12,341 nucleotides of DNA from Pseudomonadota bacterium (GCA_023388355.1 JAEWGI010000081.1:1-12341); one strand, 5' to 3'. Counted from the stretch's first letter, positions 1 through 5,696 are shown. Made by a program: numbers and translations. Notes: generated from the sequence alone by a model not told the origin.

Positions 1-81
1 GGGACGGTCCAGTTGGACCTCACTCACTTCCCACGGCGTGGATAAGCCCAGAATCTGGGCGTAAAGATCGACATCTCTCAT
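1..81 (-). CDS. ISL3-family transposase, N-terminal 27 codons (cut by window edge)
   Basis: The minus strand from an ATG at 81 reads without interruption to base 1 and begins MRDVDLYAQILGL, followed by TPWEV. This resembles the start of ISL3-family transposases, where a short 'D.ELY..ILG....W.V..V.LD' segment precedes the zinc-finger and DDE domains. An in-frame TAG lies 15 nt upstream of the ATG with no other start codon between, so the start is well fixed, although the ribosome-binding site is weak. Only the N-terminus is visible, so neither the DDE residues nor intactness of the gene can be judged. The family call rests on recognising this short segment and could be wrong at subfamily level. 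The gene points out of the window, so the element's other end lies to the left. It sits in lower-GC DNA next to two orphan genes, as expected at the edge of an accessory region. Confidence 0.75.
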   Translation of the reverse strand, partial: MRDVDLYAQILGLSTPWEVSEVQLDRP

Positions 82-122
82 CCACGAGAGGCTACGCTAC
101 CCACTCAAAGCGGTGAAGCGCC
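82..122. mobile_element. Probable terminal segment of the ISL3-type insertion sequence
   Basis: The 41 bp upstream of the transposase start contain no gene and should include the end of the element. Read on the minus strand they begin GGCGCTTCACCGCTTTG at 122. ISL3 elements usually start with GG and a C/T-rich terminal repeat, so 122 is a reasonable outer boundary. The other end is outside the window, so the inverted repeat cannot be confirmed, and the true boundary could lie further right, within the A/T-run palindrome at 121-149. Confidence 0.4.
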
Positions 123-165
123 AAAAAATGAACTTGACCCCTTTTTTCCACTGTCCCCTTTGTTC
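121..165. repeat. Junction repeat with two GGGG(A/T)CA motifs and A/T-run dyad
   Basis: On the minus strand this stretch carries GGGGACAGTGG followed at once by AAAAAAGGGGTCAAGTTCAT and TTTTTTGG. The run of six A and the run of six T form arms of an imperfect dyad at about 121-149. Tandem GGGGACA/GGGGTCA motifs of this kind are familiar from mobile gene junctions in proteobacteria, often near IS200-like or RAYT transposase genes or small orphan genes. I see no transposase of that type here. It lies exactly between the presumed IS end and the stop of the 76-aa gene, so it may be an insertion scar or part of the IS terminus. Confidence 0.4.
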
Positions 166-176
166 GGCTACGCGCG

Positions 177-407
177 TCAATAGCCACTTGCCTCCATTCG
201 ATCCACCAGATCATCCCATGCTTCCAAACGACCTTCCTCAGTGTCAAAGACCATTCGTTCAACGTGGTCATAGGTTGTATGGACGTCGAACATGTAGGTG
301 TCAATGATCTTTGCCGATTCTGGATGAACCGCCTTTCCAAGCTCTGCGATCCATTCAAGCCGAGTGATGTGTGCAAAGCTAATTTGCTTGTCGCCAACAG
401 CAAACAT
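177..407 (-). CDS. Orphan 76-aa hypothetical protein
   Basis: I do not recognise this protein. It is acidic and soluble-looking, starts MFAVGDKQISF and ends in a helical, acidic stretch (EEGRLEAWDDLVDRMEASGY). It has no signal peptide, membrane segment or cysteine. The frame stays open up to 512, but the ATG at 407 is preferred because AGAGAGG lies 6 nt upstream on the minus strand and residues further upstream are Arg/Gly-rich and look non-coding. Codon use and GC are lower than in the chromosomal genes to the right. It is followed after 11 nt by the GGGG(A/T)CA junction repeat and then by the IS end, suggesting small mobile cargo. No function is proposed. An antitoxin-like or cassette protein is possible but has no direct support. 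Confidence 0.6.
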   Translation of the reverse strand: MFAVGDKQISFAHITRLEWIAELGKAVHPESAKIIDTYMFDVHTTYDHVERMVFDTEEGRLEAWDDLVDRMEASGY

Positions 408-540
408 AGGAATCCTCTCTGATCGTCTTCCCGTGGTCATTAGTTCCGCTGCGGCGCCAGGCGCGACGCATCGAAGTGAACCTGATCCCCGCTTCCTGAT
501 CCGGACGCCCACCCCCCCTAGAAGGGGCCTGGAGTGACCT

Positions 541-568
541 CGTTCCTGTCGGACGCCGTTCCTGTCGG
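541..568. repeat. 12-bp direct repeat, two copies
   Basis: CGTTCCTGTCGG occurs at 541-552 and again at 557-568, a 16-bp period, just downstream of the stop of the 341-aa gene at 586. It lies in the 178-bp gap between that gene and the 76-aa gene. The same gap also holds a short C-run/G-run dyad around 513-530. Its function is unknown. It could be a duplicated scar or a weak protein-binding site. Confidence 0.5.
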
Positions 569-585
569 TCCTTTAGACCTGTTTA

Positions 586-1611
586 CTAAACTCCGTCGCC
601 AGCGGGACAGGTCAAGTTCGCGTCTGGACCGAAGCTAACTCTTTGCCGGTACGTCACCCAGTATCCACCAGGAATCTCTAGCCTCGACTCGATCCAAAAA
701 ACCTGAGGCTTATACTTTTCGGGAAGATAGTTCGAAACAGTGACGTCCTTAGTTGCCCCCTTTTCCATGAGGATGATGTCGTAGACAAAAGAGTCGGCCC
801 GCAGCAATATGTCCGTCGAACTATCAGAAGCAGGGGACTGCAACTTGACTTGGTACTCCGTCTCTCCGCTAACCAAATTCTCCAGCTGAACGTCCGCTAT
901 AACGCGGTCTCCCTGCCTATACACCTTGGTGATTCGCGTGGATGCCACGGCAGCATTTCTAAGGAGATCGTCATTAAGACGCTTATCGCCATTGGAGCTG
1001 AAGTCGACGCATCCAAGTCGAAAGGGTTGCTCTATCCGCGCAACTTCATTAGTGGTGGTTTGGGGGCTGGAAGACCGAAGCGCTTGAGCTTCCGCTTGCT
1101 CTTTTCCGAAGAAGTAGCCCGCGCCAGCTCCGATCGCTACGAACCCACTCAACAAGATCAACCCACCTATTGCGGCCAAGGGGTCGGATGAGTTTGCTTC
1201 CGACATATCTTTCGCGGACCTTCCAATGGCTTCACGCGAGGAAAGGCCAGTGATGTGGCCAGCGTCGAATCGCTGATTTCCCTCAGCAAGAATTAGCAGA
1301 GTCAACTGCTGCTTAGGTGCCAATCTGGGGATGCGTATCACCCTACCATCAGTAATCTCAATACTTGGGCTGGTTGCAGCTACGAGCTCGTAGCGCAGCC
1401 CGGGCATAAGGCCGAGCTCAATCTCTTCCTCAGCTCTCCGCCCAAGATTCGCTACGACAATTTCAACCGTTCCGCCATCGGAGATCTTTGAATGATGGAA
1501 AAGGTTTTGAACGACGTAGTAGAGACGCCTCTGATAAAAGACCCTGTTGGACAGCCAAAGCACGAACGCTGCGAATAGCGCCACGGCCAGCTGCTGCAGA
1601 AGTCCGCTCAA
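586..1611 (-). CDS. Hypothetical 341-aa membrane protein with two predicted beta-rich domains
   Basis: I cannot assign this to a family. Residues 2-24 are a hydrophobic N-terminal segment followed by basic residues (NRVFYQRR). Residues 46-125 look like a beta-sandwich, with alternating hydrophobic strands such as VEIVVANLG and LTLLILAEG. Residues 143-168 are a second, Gly-rich membrane helix. Residues 190-341 form another strand-rich domain with only two cysteines (201 and 335). The topology suggests one domain on each side of the inner membrane. The only upstream start in frame is a TTG at 1611, because TAA lies three codons before it. The strong GGGGGAGG site there is only 1 nt away, so the true start may be a few codons further in. 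GC is lower than in the chromosomal genes. It lies alone on the minus strand between the nrdJ locus and the 76-aa gene, consistent with acquired cargo. Confidence 0.7.
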   Translation of the reverse strand: MSGLLQQLAVALFAAFVLWLSNRVFYQRRLYYVVQNLFHHSKISDGGTVEIVVANLGRRAEEEIELGLMPGLRYELVAATSPSIEITDGRVIRIPRLAPKQQLTLLILAEGNQRFDAGHITGLSSREAIGRSAKDMSEANSSDPLAAIGGLILLSGFVAIGAGAGYFFGKEQAEAQALRSSSPQTTTNEVARIEQPFRLGCVDFSSNGDKRLNDDLLRNAAVASTRITKVYRQGDRVIADVQLENLVSGETEYQVKLQSPASDSSTDILLRADSFVYDIILMEKGATKDVTVSNYLPEKYKPQVFWIESRLEIPGGYWVTYRQRVSFGPDANLTCPAGDGV

Positions 1612-1642
1612 GCCTCCCCCTTAACACCCAACTGTGACTATC

Positions 1643-1669
1643 GACCACGAAGCTCATTGCTTGATGGTC
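1643..1669 (-). terminator. Weak stem-loop downstream of nrdJb
   Basis: On the minus strand GACCA and TGGTC pair, followed after a 2x2 mismatch by AAGC/GCTT around a 5-nt loop. It lies 14 nt past the nrdJb stop and ahead of the 341-aa gene. There is no U-tract after it, so intrinsic termination would be inefficient. It may simply be a structured 3' end. Confidence 0.3.
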
Positions 1670-1682
1670 TGAATTTGGTTGT

Positions 1683-2510
1683 CTACCCGCACTTGCTATA
1701 CCCACAATTCAAACAAGTCGCACACCCATCCATGATCACCAGCGCCTTGGTGCTGCACTTGTGGCACATCGTGGCGCTCGGCGGGAAGCTGGTGCCGTCG
1801 CCGGTGACTTCGATGTCTTCGTCGTGGTGGGAGGACGTCGCGACGGAGCCGCCCCCATCCCGGCCTTCCCCCGCTGGGGCGGGGGAAGGAGCAGGGCCGT
1901 CGCTCACGTCACTGTTTTTTTTTGAGCGCGCTTCGTACTGCTTGCGCTTCTCGGCGATCAGGGCCTTCTGGGCGGCGCTCATCTGCGGGTCGTGGAGCAT
2001 GCCGATGGACTTGAGGTGCTCTTCAACGATGCTGCCCAGTTCGGCCACCAGCGAGGGCATGTAGACGCCGCCGGCCTTGAAGTAGCCGCCCTTGGGGTCG
2101 AACACGGCCTTCATTTCCTCGACCAGGAAGGTCACGTCGCCGCCCTTGCGGAACACCGCGCTCATGATGCGGGTGAGCGCGACGATCCACTGGAAGTGCT
2201 CCATCGACTTGGAGTTGATGAAGATCTCGAACGGGCGGCGGTGCTCGTGCTCGTTGCCGGCGTTGAGCACGATGTCGTTGATGGTCACGTACATGGCGTG
2301 TTCCACCAGCGGGGATTTGATCTTGTAGGTGCTGCCGATCAGCACCTCGGGGCGCTCGATGCGCTCGTGCATCTGGATCACGTCGGCCGTCTTGGGCAGC
2401 GCGGCCTCGGCCTGCGCGCGCTCGACGGGAGCGCCGGCCACGGCCTTCTCCTTGTCCTCGGGGGTGACGACGGCGTAACCGGTGATTTTCCTGTCGATCT
2501 TGACGGCCAT
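1683..2510 (-). CDS. nrdJb: Class II ribonucleotide reductase, C-terminal component (TSCPD domain, NrdJb)
   Basis: This 275-aa protein is the small component of a split adenosylcobalamin-dependent ribonucleotide reductase; the catalytic barrel is encoded by the gene ending at 3265. Residues 55-175 are the TSCPD domain (VEHAMYVTINDIVLNAG, then PFEIFINSKSMEHFQWIVALTRIMSAVFR). The tail carries six cysteines: C249-x2-C252, C263-x2-C266-x2-C269 and C274. In class II enzymes the C-terminal Cys pair passes electrons from thioredoxin to the active site, and the tail may also bind zinc. The start at 2510 has CAGGA 8 nt upstream. The linker at residues 196-247 is unusual. It begins with a nine-A run (1915-1923) and then contains an in-frame REP palindrome coding for a Pro/Ala/Gly-rich stretch (about residues 205-221). 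Both domains on either side are intact and in frame. Family identity is secure, and the working partnership with NrdJa follows from known split NrdJ systems such as that of Pseudomonas. Confidence 0.92.
   Translation of the reverse strand: MAVKIDRKITGYAVVTPEDKEKAVAGAPVERAQAEAALPKTADVIQMHERIERPEVLIGSTYKIKSPLVEHAMYVTINDIVLNAGNEHEHRRPFEIFINSKSMEHFQWIVALTRIMSAVFRKGGDVTFLVEEMKAVFDPKGGYFKAGGVYMPSLVAELGSIVEEHLKSIGMLHDPQMSAAQKALIAEKRKQYEARSKKNSDVSDGPAPSPAPAGEGRDGGGSVATSSHHDEDIEVTGDGTSFPPSATMCHKCSTKALVIMDGCATCLNCGYSKCG
1849..1892. repeat. REP palindrome inside the nrdJb coding region
   Basis: CCTTCCCCCGC (1864-1874) and GCGGGGGAAGG (1879-1889) form a perfect 11-bp stem with a 4-nt loop. The left flank GCCCCCATCCCGG is shared, in reverse orientation, with the intergenic copy at 9131-9170. 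Stem plus flank make about 40 bp of near-identity between the two sites, differing mainly in the loop. This copy therefore belongs to the same REP family, although it lies within a gene. Confidence 0.85.
1911..1928 (-). promoter_or_regulatory. Candidate slippery site (A9 run, in-frame A_AAA_AAC)
   Basis: On the coding strand of nrdJb the codons read TCA AAA AAA AAC AGT GAC (residues 196-201). This contains the classical -1 heptamer A_AAA_AAC in the zero frame within a run of nine A. In the -1 frame the next codons are CAG TGA, an immediate stop. The +1 frame also stops within four codons. A strong hairpin (the REP) follows, but about 24 nt away, further than usual for ribosomal frameshifting. 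RNA polymerase slippage on the A run is an alternative. Confidence 0.35.
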
Positions 2511-2552
2511 TGCGTGATCCTGGTGGTGCGGGGAACGATGTTCGGGGAGATT

Positions 2553-2586
2553 GCCCTGCCCCTTCCCGTGCGGGAGGGGGCAGGGC
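2553..2586. repeat. REP-like palindrome between the histone-like gene and nrdJb
   Basis: GCCCTGCCCC(T)TCCCG and the facing CGGGAGGGGGCAGGGC form a long stem, nearly perfect over about 14 bp, around a TG loop. It fills most of the 82-bp gap. As RNA from the minus strand it would be a very stable hairpin just after the histone-like stop codon, so it could protect or attenuate transcripts between the two genes. Its sequence differs somewhat from the REP copies at 1849 and 9131. Confidence 0.7.
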
Positions 2587-2592
2587 GTCGAC

Positions 2593-3051
2593 TCACTTCC
2601 TGCTGGTCTTCTTTGCGGCCTTGCGCGCCGGTGCCTTCTTCGCGGGCGCCCTGCGGGCGGTGGCCTTCTTCGCTGGAGCCTTCTTCGCTGGAGCCTTCTT
2701 CGCCGAGGCCTTCTTTGCTGGAGCCTTCTTCGCCGGAGCCTTCTTCGAGGCGGTCTTCTTCTTCGCCGCGGTCCTGCCGGTCCTGGACTTCAGTGCCGCC
2801 ACTTCCTGCTTGCCGGCGCTGCTGGCGTTGGCAAGCTTCTTCTTGGTCGCGGCCACGCGCTTGCCTACCGCCTTCTTCGCCTTGCCCGCGGTCTTGCTGA
2901 CCGCCTTCTCGGCTTTCGCTGCCGTCTTCCTGGCCTGCTTGACCGCGCTGCCGGCCTTCTTCGCGACCGCCTTGCCAACGCCCTTGGCCGTCTCGACGAC
3001 GGCTTCGGCGGCAGTGGTCAGGGTCCCGGAGACCCCGTTGCCGTTGCTCAT
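2593..3051 (-). CDS. Histone-H1-like Lys/Ala-rich DNA-binding protein
   Basis: This 152-aa, extremely basic protein is made mostly of Lys, Ala, Pro, Ser, Thr and Arg. Residues 1-95 are Ala/Lys-rich and helical-looking (TAAEAVVETAKGVGKAVAKK). Residues 96-152 are an H1-type tail of KKAPA pentapeptide repeats ending in KKTSRK. It has no Cys or Trp, no signal peptide and no membrane segment. Proteins of this kind, such as AlgP/AlgR3 of Pseudomonas and the H1-like proteins of Bordetella, bind DNA non-specifically and compact or regulate it. The start at 3051 has GAGGA 8 nt upstream. It lies on the same strand between nrdJa (213 bp away) and nrdJb (82 bp away), with REP hairpins in both gaps, so co-transcription with the RNR is likely but expression may be uneven. 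The repeat tail is prone to length variation. Confidence 0.85.
   Translation of the reverse strand: MSNGNGVSGTLTTAAEAVVETAKGVGKAVAKKAGSAVKQARKTAAKAEKAVSKTAGKAKKAVGKRVAATKKKLANASSAGKQEVAALKSRTGRTAAKKKTASKKAPAKKAPAKKASAKKAPAKKAPAKKATARRAPAKKAPARKAAKKTSRK
2663..2752. repeat. 15-bp tandem repeat encoding KKAPA units
   Basis: Six consecutive 15-bp units at 2663, 2678, 2693, 2708, 2723 and 2738 follow the pattern GCCTTCTTCGCTGGA on the plus strand with a few substitutions. Diverged partial units lie on both sides. Each unit encodes five residues, so gain or loss of units keeps the frame. This is the tail of the histone-like protein. Confidence 0.9.
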
Positions 3052-3117
3052 GGTGTGTCCTCGTCTGGTTGCTTTTTTTCGGTAGTCGGGTTACGGGCAA
3101 GTGCCCGTGGGCGAAAT

Positions 3118-3138
3118 GTAGCGCGAAGCGCGCGCTAC
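3118..3138. repeat. Perfect 8-bp hairpin downstream of nrdJa
   Basis: GTAGCGCG (3118-3125) pairs perfectly with CGCGCTAC (3131-3138) around a 5-nt loop. It lies in the 213-bp gap between nrdJa and the histone-like gene. There is no T-tract on either side, so it is not a clear intrinsic terminator. Confidence 0.45.
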
Positions 3139-3162
3139 GCAAGCAGTCCGCGAGGGCTTGCC

Positions 3163-3201
3163 TCCGCTCACCCCCTCTCCCGCGGGCGGGGGAGGGAGCG
3201 G
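3163..3201. repeat. REP-like palindrome between nrdJa and the histone-like gene
   Basis: The arm CCGCTCACCCCCTCTCCCGC faces GCGGGGGAGGGAGCGG across a short loop, giving a stem with a few bulges. The CTCCC...GGGAGGGAGC form resembles the copy at 9211-9251. It is the main content of the 213-bp gap and could fold in the polycistronic RNA. The rest of the gap shows only the hairpin at 3118-3138. Confidence 0.7.
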
Positions 3202-3264
3202 CAGGCGGGTCGCGTCGGGTCCGGGCATCGGAACCCGCCGTGACCCTTGCCACGGCGCCAGCCG

Positions 3265-5439
3265 TCAAAACTTTCCGTAGTAGCCCTCTTTCAGCGCGTC
3301 GAACAGGTTGGCGGCGGTGTGGGTCTCGCCGTCGTACTCGATCTGTTCGTTGCCGCGGACCTCCAGCACGTTGCCGTCCTCGAGCTCGAAGCGATAGGTG
3401 GTGTTGGCCAGGTCGGTTTCCTTGACCAGCACGCCCTGGAAGGCGGCCGGGTTGAAGCGGAAGGTGGTGCAGCCCTTCAGGCCCTTCTCGTAGGCGTAGC
3501 GGTAGATGTCCTTGAAGTCCTCGTAGGGGTAGTCGGTGGGGACGTTCGCGGTCTTGGAGATGGACGAGTCCACCCACACCTGGGCGGCGGCCTGGACGTC
3601 GACGTGCTCCTTCGGGGTGATGTCGTCGGCGGCGATGAAGTAGTCGGGCAGCTTCGATTCGGCGTCCTCGGAGAAGGGCATCGCCTTCGGGTTGACCAGC
3701 TCGCGGTACGCGAGCAGCTCGTAGGACCAGACGTCGACCTTTTCCTTGGTCTTCCTGCCTTCGCGGATCACGTTGCGGCTGTAGTGGTGGGCGAAGGACG
3801 GCTCGATGCCGTTGGAGGCGTTGTTGGCCAGGCTCAGCGAGATGGTGCCGGTGGGCGCGATCGAGCTGTGGTGGGTGAAGCGCGCCCCGGTCTCGGCAAG
3901 CTGCTCGACCAGCTCGGGGGCCACTTCGGCGATCTTCTGCATGTAGCGGCTGTAGCGCGCGTGCAGCACCTTGCCTTCGATCTTCTGGCCCGCGCGCCAG
4001 CCGTCCTTCGCCATCTCCGGGCGCTTGCGCAGCATCGCGGCGGTCACTTCGAACTGCTCGTCCATGATCGGCGCCGGGCCCTTCTCCTGGGCCAGGGCCA
4101 GGCCGGTTTCCCAGCCGGCTACGGCCATCTCGCGGGCGATGCGGCCGGTGAACCCGCAGCTCTCGGGCGAGCCGTACTTCATCTTCAGCATGGTCACGGT
4201 GCTGCCAAGGCCGAGGAAGCCCATGCCGTGGCGGCGCTTGCGCATGATCTCGGCCTGCTGCTGCGGGAGCGGCAGGCCGTTGACCTCGACCACGTTGTCG
4301 AGCATGCGGGTGAACACGCGCACCACTTCGCGGTATTCCTCCCAGTCGAAGGAGGCCTTGTCGGTGAACGGGTCGCGCACGAACTTGGTCAGGTTGACCG
4401 AGCCCAGCAGGCAGGCGCCGTAGGCCGGCAGCGGCTGCTCGCCGCAGGGGTTGGTGGCGCGGATCGTTTCGCACCACCAGTTGTTGTTCATCTCGTTGAC
4501 CTTGTCGATCAGGATGAATCCCGGCTCGGCGTAGTCGTAGGTGGACACCATGATCATGTCCCACAGGTGCCGGGCCTTGAGGTGGCCGTAGACCTTGCAG
4601 GCGACCATGCCGTCGTCGCGGGCGATGTAGCCGTCGGTGTGCGGCCAGTCGCGCCAGACCACGGCGTCGGCATCGGCCGGGGCCTGACCCGGACCTGCTC
4701 CGGGGCCGATGTCGCCGGCCTCCTTCTCGGAGATCGGGAACACCAGCGGCCAGTCGGCGTCGTCCTCCACCGCCTGCATGAAGCCGTCGGTGATCAGCAG
4801 CGAGAGGTTGAACTGGCGCAGGCGCCCGTCCTCGCGCTTGGCGCGGATGAAGTCGCGCACGTCCGGATGGGAAACGTCGAAGGTGCCCATCTGCGCGCCG
4901 CGGCGGCCGCCGGCCGACGAGACGGTGAAGCACATCTTGTCGTAGATATCCATGAACGACATCGGGCCGGAGGTGTAGGCGCCGGCGCCGGCCACGAACG
5001 CGCCGCGCGGGCGCAGGGTGGAGAACTCGTAGCCGATGCCGCAGCCGGCCTTGAGGGTCAGGCCGGCCTCGTGGACCTTGCCCAGGATGTCGTCCATCGA
5101 GTCGGTGATGGTGCCGCTGACGGTGCAGTTGATCGTGCTGGTGGCCGGCTTGTGCTCCAGCGCGCCGGCGTTGGAGGTGATGCGGCCGGCCGGGATCGCC
5201 CCGCGGCGCAGGGCCCACAGGAAGCGCTCGTTCCAGTAGGTGCGGGCCTCGGGCGTGGCCTCGGCGTCGGCAAGCGCGCGCGCGACGCGCTGGTAGGTGC
5301 CGTCGATGTCGGCATCCACCGGTGCGCCGTGCTTGGTCTTGAGCCGGTACTTCTTGTCCCAGATGTCCTGCGAGGCGGGCTGCATCGGGATCTCCCGTTC
5401 CACGTGCGTTTTCACTGCTTCCAGACGAACCGTGCTCAT
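3265..5439 (-). CDS. nrdJa: Adenosylcobalamin-dependent (class II) ribonucleotide reductase, catalytic component NrdJa
   Basis: This 724-aa protein reduces ribonucleotides to deoxyribonucleotides using a thiyl radical generated from adenosylcobalamin. The radical cysteine is C332 in NPCGEQPLPAYGAC (residues 330-343), with N330 and E334 beside it. C105 (STINCTVSG) and C343 are the expected redox pair, and the 11-residue spacing between C332 and C343 matches other class II enzymes. PTGTISL (529-535) is the phosphate-binding motif. The protein ends at YYGKF without the usual Cys tail, which is carried by nrdJb, so this is a split NrdJ. The ATG at 5439 has GAGGAG about 11 nt upstream. M19 at 5385 has GGGAG at better spacing and is an alternative start; conserved sequence begins near residue 20. 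Residues 240-260 are a Gly/Pro/Ala linker encoded by palindromic DNA. A promoter and NrdR-box-like site lie upstream at 5697-5752. Confidence 0.95.
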   Translation of the reverse strand: MSTVRLEAVKTHVEREIPMQPASQDIWDKKYRLKTKHGAPVDADIDGTYQRVARALADAEATPEARTYWNERFLWALRRGAIPAGRITSNAGALEHKPATSTINCTVSGTITDSMDDILGKVHEAGLTLKAGCGIGYEFSTLRPRGAFVAGAGAYTSGPMSFMDIYDKMCFTVSSAGGRRGAQMGTFDVSHPDVRDFIRAKREDGRLRQFNLSLLITDGFMQAVEDDADWPLVFPISEKEAGDIGPGAGPGQAPADADAVVWRDWPHTDGYIARDDGMVACKVYGHLKARHLWDMIMVSTYDYAEPGFILIDKVNEMNNNWWCETIRATNPCGEQPLPAYGACLLGSVNLTKFVRDPFTDKASFDWEEYREVVRVFTRMLDNVVEVNGLPLPQQQAEIMRKRRHGMGFLGLGSTVTMLKMKYGSPESCGFTGRIAREMAVAGWETGLALAQEKGPAPIMDEQFEVTAAMLRKRPEMAKDGWRAGQKIEGKVLHARYSRYMQKIAEVAPELVEQLAETGARFTHHSSIAPTGTISLSLANNASNGIEPSFAHHYSRNVIREGRKTKEKVDVWSYELLAYRELVNPKAMPFSEDAESKLPDYFIAADDITPKEHVDVQAAAQVWVDSSISKTANVPTDYPYEDFKDIYRYAYEKGLKGCTTFRFNPAAFQGVLVKETDLANTTYRFELEDGNVLEVRGNEQIEYDGETHTAANLFDALKEGYYGKF
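4671..4711. repeat. Palindromic insert-like segment inside nrdJa
   Basis: CATCGGCC (4671-4678) and GGCCGATG (4704-4711) are perfect 8-bp arms around a GC-rich centre. The segment encodes the Gly/Pro/Ala-rich linker at residues 243-257 of NrdJa (GPGAGPGQAP) just before the conserved WRDWP. It differs in sequence from the REP family elsewhere in the window. Confidence 0.45.
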
Positions 5440-5548
5440 GCGTCTGTGGTCTCCTCGTTATGCCGGCCGGGGTACGTGCCGCGGCCTGTTGTCATGGTCG
5501 GTATCGCCGGCCCGCGACAGGCGGGACCGGAAAGCTGGTCGGTGGCGG

Positions 5549-5611
5549 TCACGCGGGCGCGTGATCGCCGGGAATCGGCAAGGTGGTGGTTTTCCAGCGC
5601 TGGAATGTCAT
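5549..5611 (-). CDS. Possible 20-codon upstream ORF in the nrdJa leader
   Basis: An ATG at 5611 on the minus strand has AAGGGG 9 nt upstream and opens a 20-codon frame starting MTFQRWKTTT and ending at TGA (5549-5551). The stop codon overlaps a hairpin formed by TCACGC and GCGTGA. The ORF lies inside the inferred leader, about 110 nt before nrdJa. It could be a regulatory leader peptide or chance; no codon-usage test is possible at this length. Confidence 0.25.
   Translation of the reverse strand: MTFQRWKTTTLPIPGDHAPA
5592..5605. promoter_or_regulatory. Perfect 14-bp palindrome in the nrdJa leader
   Basis: TTCCAGCGCTGGAA is exactly self-complementary. It lies about 150 bp upstream of nrdJa, downstream of the inferred transcription start, within the possible leader ORF. 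It could be an operator or an RNA hairpin. I do not recognise it as the site of a known regulator. Confidence 0.35.
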
Positions 5612-5696
5612 GCGCGCGTCCCCTTTCGCCAAGGACCGGGAATCTGCCGCGTTTCGGGCCAAAACCCCATTGCTTGGGCCTGGTCCGACGGGCTGA

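Noticed and set aside
92..403. 103-codon minus-strand frame running through the IS end and junction repeat
   Set aside because: It overlaps the better-supported 76-aa gene and reads through the repeat; no domain seen.
2378..5218. Long minus-strand frame overlapping nrdJa, the histone-like gene and nrdJb
   Set aside because: It runs in another frame of the same strand as three recognisable genes and translates to Arg/Gly/Pro-rich sequence.
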